In this document: piece by piece, positions 1 to 8,970 of the stretch
Position numbering within the stretch: the first letter of the stretch is position 1
Layout: the number at the start of each line of letters is the position of its first letter
Assembly: GCF_947250775.1 (NCBI RefSeq)
Contig: NZ_OX366349.1
Span: 124,001-188,000, forward strand
Length of the DNA stretch: 64,000 nucleotides
Direction of reading: 5' to 3'
DNA from: Wolbachia endosymbiont (group A) of Rhinocyllus conicus
GTDB taxonomy: Bacteria > Pseudomonadota > Alphaproteobacteria > Rickettsiales > Anaplasmataceae
Made by a program: the position numbers and the translations under genes
The notes under the pieces: model-generated
What the model saw: only the letters and a program-made list of their open reading frames with translations
Databases searched by the model: none
What the model was told of the DNA's origin: nothing

Positions 1-431
1 ACTATATTGTGACAAAACGTCAAAGTCACTTTCCACTGCTTCTCTTATTATATCGTCCCGATCTGTATAGCTTAGTTTTTGATTGTTAATAAAGAAACAC
101 TCTTTTGCACGCAAATTTGCTATATCAATAAAATCATCGATTTCTTGATTGCCAACTTTAAGAATACTTTCAAAATATCTTTTTTCTATCATCATTCCAT
201 ACTGAGAATGATGACAAACCATTTCATCATCACCTTGTTTTTCTATATATACGCATAAATTTCCACTATTTAATCCTAATATTTTATGCTCAATAAAATC
301 TTCATTGCCAATATATTGTCGGCAAGAATACTCCTTACAATTTCTATGCTTTCTATGATATCTTCACAACTGCAATATGCATTAACATTGGAAATGAGTA
401 GCGTAAAAATAAAAAACAGCTTTATGTTCAT
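1..431 (-). pseudogene. Cys-containing secreted protein, frameshifted, cut by window edge
   Basis: Read on the minus strand, an ATG at 431 opens a typical signal peptide (basic start, then a hydrophobic run of Phe, Leu and Ile ending in an Ala cleavage site) followed by Cys residues, but that frame stops after about 50 codons. A second frame then continues open to the window edge for over 100 codons and encodes an acidic sequence with several Cys (CKEYSCRQYIG, MVCHHSQYG, AKECFF). The two parts would join with one indel near 330-370. I do not recognise the family. It could be a pseudogene or a sequencing error. It lies just downstream of, and in the same direction as, the PilO-like gene, 4 bases away, so it may be the third gene of that operon. 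Confidence 0.4.
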
Positions 432-435
432 CACC

Positions 436-1044
436 TTATCTACTTAATATAGTATACCAATCAAAGACTATATTAACTCTCACTATCTCTATCATATTAC
501 CATTCAAAATTTGATTCATAGTTGCAGCATCAATATTTCTCTGCTTGTTTAAAATAAGAGATTTGATCATAACATAACCGGGCAGATTTGGAATAGACTG
601 TAGAAATAAAAAAATATGCTTATCGCTGATTGAACTTAAATTTAGGACCACTTCACTTTTTATTACTTTTGTGCGTTCACTTTTGTTGTGGAGCTCAACT
701 TCTTCGGGTATAGAAATTGATATTTCAGGTTCTAATATATAGTACTTTTTATATAACCTGCTAAGCTCGAAATTTAAATTTGCAATGTATCTGCTACTGT
801 GTAAATTTGAAGAAGAAATTTTTTTCCATAAATCTAGGTTTTTATTTAGAACAACTTCCTTTTTTTGAATTCCAGTAATCTGTAAATTAATAGAACGTAT
901 TTTATCAATCGCAATTTGGTTTTTATTATAAACCTTTTCGTTATAGATAACAACATATGTTAATAACCCTATTAATCCAACAGATAATAACAAACACGAT
1001 ATAAACTGAATTGTAGCTTTTCTTTTTAATTGAGAGATAGTCAT
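436..1044 (-). CDS. PilO/GspM-like membrane protein (hypothetical)
   Basis: A 202-residue protein with a short basic N-terminus, one membrane segment at about residues 12-34, a coiled-coil-like stretch to about 100, and a small C-terminal alpha/beta part. That is the plan of PilO or GspM, inner-membrane periplasmic proteins of type IV pilus and type II secretion platforms. It starts 4 bases after the end of the upstream gene, which has the matching PilM/PilN (GspL) plan, so the two are almost certainly co-transcribed. The assignment rests on architecture and pairing, not on a diagnostic motif; a Wolbachia-specific envelope protein is the alternative. Confidence 0.4.
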   Translation of the reverse strand: MTISQLKRKATIQFISCLLLSVGLIGLLTYVVIYNEKVYNKNQIAIDKIRSINLQITGIQKKEVVLNKNLDLWKKISSSNLHSSRYIANLNFELSRLYKKYYILEPEISISIPEEVELHNKSERTKVIKSEVVLNLSSISDKHIFLFLQSIPNLPGYVMIKSLILNKQRNIDAATMNQILNGNMIEIVRVNIVFDWYTILSR

Positions 1045-1048
1045 TAAT

Positions 1049-2488
1049 CTACATTGCCTCTCCTATTTCAACATCAATAGATAGATTTTGCCCTTTAGCA
1101 GCAGGTAAGTTAGAAATATTAATGTCATAGGTACGAAAATTATCGTTTAAATTTTTTCGTAGTTTCTCGTATTGATAGGAAATATTTTTACCGGATCGAA
1201 AATTAAACCTTAAAGTTGTGGTAATATAACTTTTTGCCTCATTATAATTCCATTCAAATGATCGAAGCTCTATACCTGGTACTTTTAACTTTTCTACATA
1301 CTTAACTTGTGTAAGAGGAGAGTATTCTATTTTTGATAAAATATTATTGATATTAATAAAATCATAAATTTCATCTATTTTTTTTACATTATAGCTTTGG
1401 CTAAGTTTTGTTAATTGGTTATTTAAGGTGCTCTGCTTTGCGGATAAATTATCAGCGACACTGAAGTTTGAATACAAATTTAGCAAACAAAGGGCGTTAA
1501 TTACAACTAAAACCAAAGCGAAGTATAGAAAAATTTGAGGAGAGTTTAAATAAAGATAATTGAATAGATAAAATTCTTTAGTTTCCTTTGTATTAAAAAT
1601 AGCTGCTAATTTATTCTTAAAGCTGTGAAACAAAATTATGGTATCGCAAAAGTTATCTTTTTCACTTATAGCTAGTTCTGCTCCTAATAGTTTGCCTAAC
1701 TCATATGGAGTTAATATGTTCACACTGTTCTCTGAAAAATTTATGACTGATAAACTAGCTTTAATATCTTCTGACACTATGATGCAAAGGTCGATAGGGT
1801 TATTTTTTTCAAACCCAAACTTAGTTAAGGATCGAATAGTATCTTGCACTTCCTGATATATTCCACCAGCAATAATTCCTGGTAAATTATCATTAGTAAA
1901 TGGTACTAAACGCGTAAATATCATTTTATTCTCTTTAAGAACCACTTGTCTATAGCCTCCCGTTTTAGTTGCAGCAACTATAATTTTCCAATTATTAGGA
2001 TCTTTATGTAGAATCTTTTTTGTTATATTACTTATTTCTATAGGAAACATTAATATTCCCTTAAAGTTGGAGCCTATCTCAATAAACACATTCAACCAAT
2101 ATTCTACTAAATGCTTTGCTTTTGATGAAACAAGAAGATAGCACCAGTTTTGATTGAATTTGTTTGGCTTCTCAACCAAAAAAACTGAACTTATGTCATT
2201 ATTACGAGAAAAATGCTCCATCTTTGTTTTTGCTGATAGATAGGCACTAATCTTGTTTGCCCTTGTAATAAACTGTAGCGAGTAATTTTGATCTGCATGA
2301 TTAAGCACCAGGTATAAAGGTGCTTTTTTGTCTGATGAAAGACATGAAATTAAATCGGAAACTGCTTTATCGTTTTTGCCCTTAACAAAATACCTTTTAT
2401 TTAAAGTATTATTTTTAAAATATAGTAACATTATGCCTTCTTCTCCAATAGAAAGCATAAACTTACTTTTGGATTTTGAACTAAACAT
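1049..2488 (-). CDS. PilM-PilN / GspL-like membrane protein (hypothetical)
   Basis: A 479-residue protein. The first 310 or so residues are a soluble alpha/beta region of the kind seen in the actin-like PilM/GspL cytoplasmic domain. A single membrane segment follows at about 318-340, then a coiled coil and a periplasmic domain of about 100 residues resembling PilN. GspL has this order in one chain, as would a PilM-PilN fusion. The next gene looks like PilO/GspM. No ATP-binding motif is clear enough to claim. The start codon at 2488 is the first Met, with only a weak ribosome site. Other components (secretin, ATPase, PilC) are not in the window. Confidence 0.4.
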   Translation of the reverse strand: MFSSKSKSKFMLSIGEEGIMLLYFKNNTLNKRYFVKGKNDKAVSDLISCLSSDKKAPLYLVLNHADQNYSLQFITRANKISAYLSAKTKMEHFSRNNDISSVFLVEKPNKFNQNWCYLLVSSKAKHLVEYWLNVFIEIGSNFKGILMFPIEISNITKKILHKDPNNWKIIVAATKTGGYRQVVLKENKMIFTRLVPFTNDNLPGIIAGGIYQEVQDTIRSLTKFGFEKNNPIDLCIIVSEDIKASLSVINFSENSVNILTPYELGKLLGAELAISEKDNFCDTIILFHSFKNKLAAIFNTKETKEFYLFNYLYLNSPQIFLYFALVLVVINALCLLNLYSNFSVADNLSAKQSTLNNQLTKLSQSYNVKKIDEIYDFININNILSKIEYSPLTQVKYVEKLKVPGIELRSFEWNYNEAKSYITTTLRFNFRSGKNISYQYEKLRKNLNDNFRTYDINISNLPAAKGQNLSIDVEIGEAM

Positions 2489-2811
2489 ATTAACAAAGCA
2501 TATACTTATCTAGAATTAAAAAGGCAATTTATTGAAATTCATTAAACGTTAGAGGGAAATATTGTTATAAATTTTCGCAGCAACATTATTTATATTATAA
2601 TTTTTTTATAAAATCACTACTAATATTAAGCTATTTAATTAATAAATTAAGAAAACTCATTAATTAGAAATATACACTATCTGCCGATTAACTTTAATTA
2701 ATAGGAGTTATTAATCTATTTACTATTCTTGTAATATTATTTCTAATGGTAAACATTTCTAGTAATACTGGAACAGTTGTTATTTCAGATACAGAATTTA
2801 GTGTAAGTAAA
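2489..2811. other. AT-rich gap, nothing recognised
   Basis: 323 bases of very AT-rich sequence between two minus-strand genes. I see no open reading frame, palindrome or RNA gene here. It presumably holds the promoter of the PilM/PilN-like gene and the terminator of the ABC transporter. Confidence 0.4.
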
Positions 2812-4557
2812 CTAACCATTTGCTGAAGAGCGCTCATCTTCTTTGGTATTTGATGATGGAGCAACTAATTTGCTCAAAATCTCATCTTTTGGTCCCATAG
2901 CGTAAATGACACCATCTGACATGAGGATCACCTTATCAACTACGGACAATAACGGTAGCTTGTGAGTGATGATAACAGTAGTAGTATTTTGCTTTCTTGC
3001 AATGCCAATTGCATTAATTAAGCATGCCTCTCCATTGCTATCTAAGTTAGCGTTTGGTTCATCAAGTACTAAAAGTTTTGTGTGACCATAAAAAGCTCTG
3101 GCAAGTCCAAGAAGCTGTTTTTGGCCGCCAGAGAGCGTTACTCCTCCAGGACCTCCTATTGTTGTATCATATCCATTTGGTAAGCTTAGTATTAGTTCAT
3201 GTATTCCTGCAATTTTTGCTGCTTTGATTATTTCTTCAGGATTTGGATCTGGTCTCATGCGAGCAATATTAGCTTTGACACTAGTGTTAAATAACTCAAT
3301 ATCTTGAGGTAAGTAGCCAACATAATTACCAAAATTTTCTCGATTCCAAGTATATACATCAGCGCCATCTAGTCTGACTACACCAGATATTGGCTTCCAT
3401 ACACCAACAGTTAATTTTGCGATAGTGGATTTACCAGAAGCACTTGCACCAATCACACCTACTACGTCCCCTGGTTCTATAATAAATGATATTCCTTTTA
3501 CTGTTGGCTTATTGCTTCCATAAGGAGTAAAAAATACTCTATCAAATTCCAATTTTCCTTCAGGTTCTGGTAGAGCCATCGTTTGCTCTCTTTTTGGCGA
3601 TGTTAATATAAGTCTTTGTAGCCTTCCATATGACATTCTAGCCTGATTTAAAAACTTCCAAGTATGAACCGCAGCGTCAAATGGTGCTAATACTCTACCC
3701 ATTAAAATTGAAGCAGCGATGATGCTACCAGCAGTTTTATGAGCTGTAATTGCAAGTAATGCACCTGTTCCAATTACTGATATTTGCAGAGTTGAGCGCA
3801 AAAACTTAGTGATTCCAGTAATTACATTAGAGCGATTTTGTGCTTTAATTTGCATTGCTCGATTCTGATCATTTCGTTTACACCAATCAGAGACTATGAA
3901 TTCTGACATGCCCATAGCTTCAACTACTTCTGCATTTCTTGTTGCAACATCTATAGCATTGATATTCCGTATAGTTTCTTCGTTGGTTTCTTGTAATATT
4001 CGTTTAGTGGCAAGTTCATTCCATATTGCCATAGAGACTAATATAATGATTCCAGCAATAGCTATAAACCCCGTGGAGGTGTGTATCATGAAAATCACAA
4101 CAAGGTAAATTAACGACCATGGAGTATCAAACAGTGAGAATATACCATTTCCTGTAATGAAATTTTTTATTACCCCGAGATCTCGTATTGCTTCACCACT
4201 TGAAGTTGAGCTCTGCACTGACGTTAGCCTGATTGACCTTACTATCAGATCTGGTGTTGCAGTTTTATCGATCCAATCACCTATTTTTGCCATGGCTAAA
4301 TATCGACAAGTTTCAAGCATTGCAGAACATGCAAATGCAGATAAAGTGATAATTGTCAGCATAGTTAGTGTTGATACACTTTCGCTTGATATCACCCGAT
4401 CAAGCACTTGAGAGGTATAAAGTGGTAGAAATAACATTAATAAATTGATTCCCGCACTAAACCAAAAGATAAACCAAAATGCACTTTTGCATTTTTCTAG
4501 GCAAATATATAGAGTACTTTGCTTCAATTCTTTTTTTATTGATGGCGTAATTTCCAC
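2812..4557 (-). CDS. Type I secretion ABC transporter, permease/ATPase (PrtD/HlyB type)
   Basis: A 581-residue fused half-transporter. Residues 1-310 form the membrane domain with five to six hydrophobic segments. The nucleotide-binding domain follows: Walker A GASASGKST near 372, signature LSGGQKQLLGLARA near 473, Walker B LLVLDEP near 496 and the H-loop THKL near 529. Length, order and the LSGGQKQ signature fit the PrtD/RaxB group that exports proteins with the help of an HlyD-type adaptor and an outer-membrane channel; neither partner is in the window. It has no peptidase C39 domain at the N-terminus. Rickettsiales use such systems to export effectors such as ankyrin proteins, but no substrate is visible here. 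Confidence 0.88.
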   Translation of the reverse strand: MEITPSIKKELKQSTLYICLEKCKSAFWFIFWFSAGINLLMLFLPLYTSQVLDRVISSESVSTLTMLTIITLSAFACSAMLETCRYLAMAKIGDWIDKTATPDLIVRSIRLTSVQSSTSSGEAIRDLGVIKNFITGNGIFSLFDTPWSLIYLVVIFMIHTSTGFIAIAGIIILVSMAIWNELATKRILQETNEETIRNINAIDVATRNAEVVEAMGMSEFIVSDWCKRNDQNRAMQIKAQNRSNVITGITKFLRSTLQISVIGTGALLAITAHKTAGSIIAASILMGRVLAPFDAAVHTWKFLNQARMSYGRLQRLILTSPKREQTMALPEPEGKLEFDRVFFTPYGSNKPTVKGISFIIEPGDVVGVIGASASGKSTIAKLTVGVWKPISGVVRLDGADVYTWNRENFGNYVGYLPQDIELFNTSVKANIARMRPDPNPEEIIKAAKIAGIHELILSLPNGYDTTIGGPGGVTLSGGQKQLLGLARAFYGHTKLLVLDEPNANLDSNGEACLINAIGIARKQNTTTVIITHKLPLLSVVDKVILMSDGVIYAMGPKDEILSKLVAPSSNTKEDERSSANG

Positions 4558-4734
4558 AATCTTCCTCTTAATTTAATTACATGCACCATATACAATTTTT
4601 ATTACAAAAATATTAATAACGGCAGTTAGCTTACTTTAAGTGAATAAAATATTAATATATGTAAATAGGAAATATAAACAATGGTAAAAAGAAGTATAGT
4701 TAATATTTCCTTCATTGCCTATAGCTAAGGTTTT

Positions 4735-5075
4735 CCCTACGTCATACCGCGATTCATTCGCGGTATCTCGGCATAGATTCCGCTAACGAGTAGCGGAATG
4801 ACGAGGTATAAACCATCGTCATGCAGCCGCAAACCGTCATACCGCGATTTATTCGCGGTATCTCATCCGCTAACAAGCAGCGGAATGACAGCAATCCTAC
4901 GTCATACCGCCACGGCGCTAACAAGAGATCCCGCTAACACGTAGCGGGATGACGGTTGTCAGGGTAGCTGTCATCCCTTGTGGAAATTGTTCTCAAATCA
5001 CAATGTTCGTACAGCTATAGATTCATTCGCGGCGTAGATTCCGCTAACACGTAGCGGAATGACGGTTTTTCAAAT
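4735..5075. repeat. Cluster of Wolbachia intergenic palindromes
   Basis: Several copies of two hairpins alternate here. One has arms CCGCGA/TCGCGG around TTCAT, the other CCCGCTA/TAGCGGG around ACACG or close variants. They are joined by GTCAT and GGTATCTC motifs. The same two hairpins recur at 8800-8940, 14296-14700, 15150-15225, 48278-48596 and 55095-55215. The cluster fills most of the 566-base gap between the ABC transporter and tsaD. These are non-coding repeats; short ORFs across them are artefacts. Confidence 0.85.
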
Positions 5076-5123
5076 CGTCGGTAAACCTAAGTCACTTTAG
5101 CTATAATTCAGAATTGAGAGTTT

Positions 5124-6131
5124 TTAATAACTTTCTAACTCCCACTTAGGTCTTGGTGCAAAATTAAGTGGATCTATATAATTCTTCTGTAACCTTTCAA
5201 TTCCTGCCCATCCAACCATTACTGCATTGTCTGTACATAGATTATTAGGGGGGAAAAATATGTTTAAGTTTATGTGTTCTTTCAGTTTTTCTCTCAAAAA
5301 ATTATTTGCTGCAACTCCGCCGGTAATCACAAAGTCATTGATTTTGATATTTAAAGATTCGGCCATAATAATCGCATTACTAACCCTGTCCAGCAGTATG
5401 TCACTAATACACTCTTGAAACGAAGCACACACATCACACACATCTTGCTCGCTCATTTCGAGTTTCTGCACTAAGTTTTTTACTGCTGTCTTGATTCCAG
5501 AAAACGAAAAGTTACATCCAGAACGTTTTATCATCGCCCTTGGCAGTTTAAATCTTGCACCATTGCCTTTTTTAGCTAACTTTTCAATTAATGGCCCTCC
5601 GGGATAGCTTAAACCCAGCATCTTAGCAACTTTATCAAATGCTTCTCCTAACGAGTCATCAAGTGTCTCCCCGAGTTTAATATATTTACCTACATCCTGT
5701 GCAATTAAAAATTGACAGTGACCACCTGATATTAATAGAACTAAAAACGGAAATTTCACCTCATGCAGTAACCTAATAACTAATGCATGCGCTTCTAAGT
5801 GATTCACTGCAATGAACGGTTTTTGTGCTACATGTGCAATTGCTTTAGCCATCATTGTACCAACTATTAATCCACCTATGAGTCCTGGTCCTGATGTTGC
5901 TGCAATTGCATTGAGATCACAAAAGTTAAGGTTAGATTTTTCCACGGCGCTTTTTATTAGACCACTTAAATGCTCCATATGAGCACGTGACGCTATTTCA
6001 GGGATCACCCCACCGCGTTTTTTGTGTTCTGCTTGGGAGAGAATTTCGTGAGCAAGGACTTGCTTGTCACTATTTACAATCGCTACTGCAGTTTCATCGC
6101 AGCTTGTTTCAACAGCTAAAATGGTTTTCAT
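5124..6131 (-). CDS. tsaD: tRNA N6-threonylcarbamoyladenosine synthase, TsaD
   Basis: A 335-residue ASKHA-fold protein that transfers the threonylcarbamoyl group from TC-AMP to A37 of ANN-decoding tRNAs, working with TsaB and TsaE in the cytoplasm. The start AVETSCDETAVAIV is the family signature, and the metal-binding His pair lies at residues 111 and 115 in NHLEAHAL. The C-terminal motif VITGGVAANNFLR and the end motif (CTDNAVMVGWAG) are present. Length is normal for bacteria. It stands alone on the minus strand between palindrome clusters. Confidence 0.96.
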   Translation of the reverse strand: MKTILAVETSCDETAVAIVNSDKQVLAHEILSQAEHKKRGGVIPEIASRAHMEHLSGLIKSAVEKSNLNFCDLNAIAATSGPGLIGGLIVGTMMAKAIAHVAQKPFIAVNHLEAHALVIRLLHEVKFPFLVLLISGGHCQFLIAQDVGKYIKLGETLDDSLGEAFDKVAKMLGLSYPGGPLIEKLAKKGNGARFKLPRAMIKRSGCNFSFSGIKTAVKNLVQKLEMSEQDVCDVCASFQECISDILLDRVSNAIIMAESLNIKINDFVITGGVAANNFLREKLKEHINLNIFFPPNNLCTDNAVMVGWAGIERLQKNYIDPLNFAPRPKWELESY

Positions 6132-6339
6132 GTATATTCGAGCACTTTATTATAAAAACTATACCTTGAAACGCTGTAGAAGTTAACTGCAAAGTTAACT
6201 TCTATAGCTAAAAGATTTACCGACAACCGTCATTCCGCTGCTTGTTAGCTGATGAGATACCGCGAATGAATCTACGATCGTATGAACATTGCGCTATTGA
6301 GATGGAGCACTTTCTTGTTATTCCAGGTCTCCTCTCTCG

Positions 6340-6364
6340 TCATCCCAGTGCGTGACACTGGGAT
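6340..6364. repeat. Hairpin split by IS5 copy 1 (left side)
   Basis: A perfect hairpin with 9-base arms ATCCCAGTG and CACTGGGAT around CGTGA. Its right arm (6356-6364) is the target duplicated by the adjacent IS5 element; the second copy of the arm is at 7452-7460. Intact relatives are at 7761-7783 and 38620-38642. Confidence 0.8.
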
Positions 6365-7451
6365 GGCTTTGTTGCATAGCACCTTAAGCAGTGATGGTTT
6401 ACGACAAATTTATGTAATGATTTCAAATTTAGCCATACCAATATCAGTGAATTTGTTGAGCAAATAGCACTTAATTAGTAATTCTTTTTCACGATTTACT
6501 TCAGATTTATTCCTAAAGCTAAATCCAAATACTTGCTTCAACCTTGAGAAAAATCCTTCTATGTAAGATCTCTTTCCATAAATTGCTTCCTTTTTCCACT
6601 CTTTTACACCATCTTGTCCATATAATTTTATTAACCTAATAGCAGCATTCCTGTCAGACATATAATCTATTTTTGAATGTTCTGCTGCATCCTTTTTTGG
6701 TAGAACTTTTGTCTTTATATCGTATTTCTTACACAATTTATAAAGTTTGTGCCTATCGTATGCCCTATCTGCATATAATGCTTTTATTTTGTGCTGAAAA
6801 TTAACTTCTTCAAGCAAATCGCAAGCTCCATAGTGGTCAGAGTAGACGCCATTACTGTATCTTGCAGCTATAGCTTTTTTACTATTCACACTTAACATAA
6901 CATGTAACTTTCTTACTTGCTCGTAGCTTCGGTACTTTCTATCTGCACTGTTTTCCTTACTGTGGCCAGGAGTGTTACTGTAAATGCTGATACTTGTGCT
7001 ATCTATGATAATTTCAATATTTTCCATGTTGCTTTTATCAACCCTGCAATCATTTATCTTAATATTAAGTTTTTTAAACCTTCTTGATGCTTGTGAATAG
7101 CTGATAACTGCCAAATTTTTTCCTATTTGTTGCAGATATCCTTTTATAAACCCCACCGTTTGTCTTAACCCAATTCTAAAAAGATTGACAATTATATGCA
7201 CCAAAATTACGACTTTATCACTGTAAATATAGTTGCCGCCCTGCATTTTTGGACTATTTTCATACCAATTTTCGATAGCTTCATCGATGTAACGAAAAAT
7301 ATTTCCCCTTTTTTCAAGGAATTTGTTATATTCGTTTTGGTTACTGACTTTCATTTTCTGTGGCATATTTTTTCTTCAACAGTTAAATGGTTATTTATAA
7401 TGAATTTTGTCAGTAGCCACCAGATTTTTTCGGTTGCTATGCAACAAAGCC
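6365..7451 (-). mobile_element. IS5-family element (IS903-like ends), copy 1
   Basis: An intact 1,087-bp element. The terminal inverted repeats start GGCTTTGTTGCATAGCA, matching the GGCTTTGTTG ends of the IS903 group of IS5. It is flanked by a perfect 9-bp target duplication CACTGGGAT (6356-6364 and 7452-7460). It carries one transposase gene on the minus strand. A second copy of exactly the same length lies at 37533-38619 in the other orientation. Confidence 0.95.
6410..7366 (-). CDS. IS5-family transposase, copy 1
   Basis: A 318-residue DDE transposase. The three acidic positions sit in IIIDSTSISIY (near 118-128), in ALYADRAYDRH, and in the Y-(2)-R-like motif around IEGFFSRLKQVFGF. The frame is complete, so the element may be active. 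It differs from copy 2 by Trp instead of Arg in KEWKKEA. It fills almost the whole IS, leaving 45 and 85 bases at the ends. Confidence 0.93.
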   Translation of the reverse strand: MPQKMKVSNQNEYNKFLEKRGNIFRYIDEAIENWYENSPKMQGGNYIYSDKVVILVHIIVNLFRIGLRQTVGFIKGYLQQIGKNLAVISYSQASRRFKKLNIKINDCRVDKSNMENIEIIIDSTSISIYSNTPGHSKENSADRKYRSYEQVRKLHVMLSVNSKKAIAARYSNGVYSDHYGACDLLEEVNFQHKIKALYADRAYDRHKLYKLCKKYDIKTKVLPKKDAAEHSKIDYMSDRNAAIRLIKLYGQDGVKEWKKEAIYGKRSYIEGFFSRLKQVFGFSFRNKSEVNREKELLIKCYLLNKFTDIGMAKFEIIT

Positions 7452-7461
7452 CACTGGGATC

Positions 7462-7752
7462 TCACTTAGTAATTTCGTAATATAAATCATACCAATTTGG
7501 GTTTTTTCTTGCAACTAAATTGATTTTCCATTCCCTTCTCCAACTTTTTAGAAGTTTTTCTCTATTAAGAGCCGAATCTACGTCTTGAAATTCTTCAAAA
7601 TAAACTAATTTTTGTACATTATATTTCGACGTAAAACCGGGAATAACCTTGTTCTTATGCTCCCAAATTCGTTTAATTAAATTCGACGTAACACCTATAT
7701 ATAGAGCCTTATTGTGTCTACTTGCAAGTATATAAATATAATAGTTTTTCAT
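7462..7752 (-). CDS. GIY-YIG domain protein
   Basis: A 96-residue protein consisting of one GIY-YIG nuclease domain of the UPF0213/YhbQ type. It has YIYILAS (GIY strand), LYIGVTSNLIKRIWEHK (YIG strand with the catalytic Arg) and a Glu helix around ALNREKLLKSWRR. The physiological role of these small single-domain proteins is not settled. The stop codon is only a few bases from the IS5 target duplication, so the insertion just missed the reading frame. Confidence 0.85.
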   Translation of the reverse strand: MKNYYIYILASRHNKALYIGVTSNLIKRIWEHKNKVIPGFTSKYNVQKLVYFEEFQDVDSALNREKLLKSWRREWKINLVARKNPNWYDLYYEITK

Positions 7753-7760
7753 AAAATTTA

Positions 7761-7783
7761 GATCCCAGTGTCACGCACTGGGA
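7761..7783. repeat. Hairpin ATCCCAGTG-TCACG-CACTGGGAT
   Basis: An intact copy of the hairpin whose arms were used as targets by both IS5 copies in this window. Confidence 0.8.
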
Positions 7784-7832
7784 TGACAGGAAGAGGAGAC
7801 TGAGATGACAGGAAGAGGAGACTGAGATGACA
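7782..7832. repeat. 22-bp tandem repeat, two units plus a partial
   Basis: The unit GATGACAGGAAGAGGAGACTGA (22 bp, beginning at 7782 and 7804, partial at 7826) starts inside the end of the hairpin at 7761-7783 and appears to be a tandem expansion of hairpin-flanking DNA. It resembles the 23-bp array at 38641-38755. Confidence 0.75.
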
Positions 7833-7965
7833 AATGTGAGTGCTGACGTAACAAATGTAAATGCTTGAATGACATCAATAATTATATACATTTTATCACT
7901 AAACTAGACGTTCGTACAGTCGTGGAATGAATTGCGGTATGACGTAGGAAAACCTGCACTATAAG

Positions 7966-8703
7966 CTAATCATCATCTCCAAATATGGAGCTAATTTTTT
8001 TGCCCCCAGGAGAAAATTTATTAGTCCAACTGCTTTGCACTTTGGTTACGTCTTTAGTGGCGGTTTTATTGCTGTATTCCTTGATTTCCTTATCTATTCT
8101 ATCCATCATTTGTGGATCCAGGCAGCTCTTTTTCCATTGATCAGTAGCAAGGAACACTTTGTTTAAATCTTGAGTGCGAATTAAGTATTCTTTATCCTTA
8201 GGATAAACCTCTTGTGCCCAAGCAAATAGCTCAAAATAGCGTGCAAACAATTCAGATGCGCGTGACTTTGCAGTTTGATAAGCTTGTATCTCCTTAAATA
8301 TAACTTGGCTAATAATTTTCTGCACAAGAACATTTGCTTGCCTTAAATTCTGCTCAATATCCTGGTAAACCTTATGGAGAAATTCCTGCTCTAGGCTCAA
8401 GTTAAGCTCATTTTCAACCATATGTGAAAGTTCATGCACTATAATGTATGGATTTGACCTTCTCAGCACAATAACATACCTATTTACACCGGAAGACCTG
8501 ATTGTCTTACACACCCCTTCTTCCATATCCACTAATCCCTCTTGGTATATTTCAAACGAAAGCTTATTTTGCTTTATTAGTGATAAAGTGAGGTTTAATG
8601 TGTTTCTAAACTTCTCAAATTGATAGAGATACTCAATATATCGTATTGCATTTTCACTGCTTCCTACTTTAGTCGCTTGTTTGATTAAATTCCTGATTAG
8701 CAT
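7966..8703 (-). CDS. Zincin-like putative metalloprotease, hypothetical
   Basis: A 245-residue protein with the zinc-binding motif HELSH at about residues 90-94 in YIIVHELSHMVE. A downstream Glu in the helix ASELFARYFE could be the third ligand, as in gluzincins. The rest is helical and I do not recognise it. There is no signal peptide or membrane segment. The acidic C-terminal tail follows a basic Lys/Gly patch. A peptidase function is inferred from the motif only. It stands alone between palindromes. Confidence 0.55.
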   Translation of the reverse strand: MLIRNLIKQATKVGSSENAIRYIEYLYQFEKFRNTLNLTLSLIKQNKLSFEIYQEGLVDMEEGVCKTIRSSGVNRYVIVLRRSNPYIIVHELSHMVENELNLSLEQEFLHKVYQDIEQNLRQANVLVQKIISQVIFKEIQAYQTAKSRASELFARYFELFAWAQEVYPKDKEYLIRTQDLNKVFLATDQWKKSCLDPQMMDRIDKEIKEYSNKTATKDVTKVQSSWTNKFSPGGKKISSIFGDDD

Positions 8704-8794
8704 GCCTTATTATTAAAGGAATTTTTTTTTATACTCAAGAGCTATAAAGTGTTTTTTAGGAAATCTCATTGCATAGCTAAAGTAATTCAGGTTT

Positions 8795-8942
8795 ACTGAC
8801 AACCGTCATACCGCTAACACGTAGCGGGATGACGAGATGCCACCGCGAACCGTCATACCGTCACGAACCGTCATACCGCGATTCATTCGCGGTATCTCTT
8901 AGCATAGATCCCGCTAACACGTAGCGGGATGACGATTGTCGA
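8795..8942. repeat. Palindrome cluster
   Basis: Copies of the CCCGCTA/TAGCGGG and CCGCGA/TCGCGG hairpins between the zincin-like gene and the long repeat that follows. Confidence 0.8.
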
Positions 8943-8970
8943 TGAACCTAAGTTACTTTAGCTACAAACA

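Noticed and set aside
4735..5075. Regular repeats that could suggest a CRISPR array
   Set aside because: The units are hairpins of varying spacing with no constant repeat-spacer pattern and no cas genes nearby.
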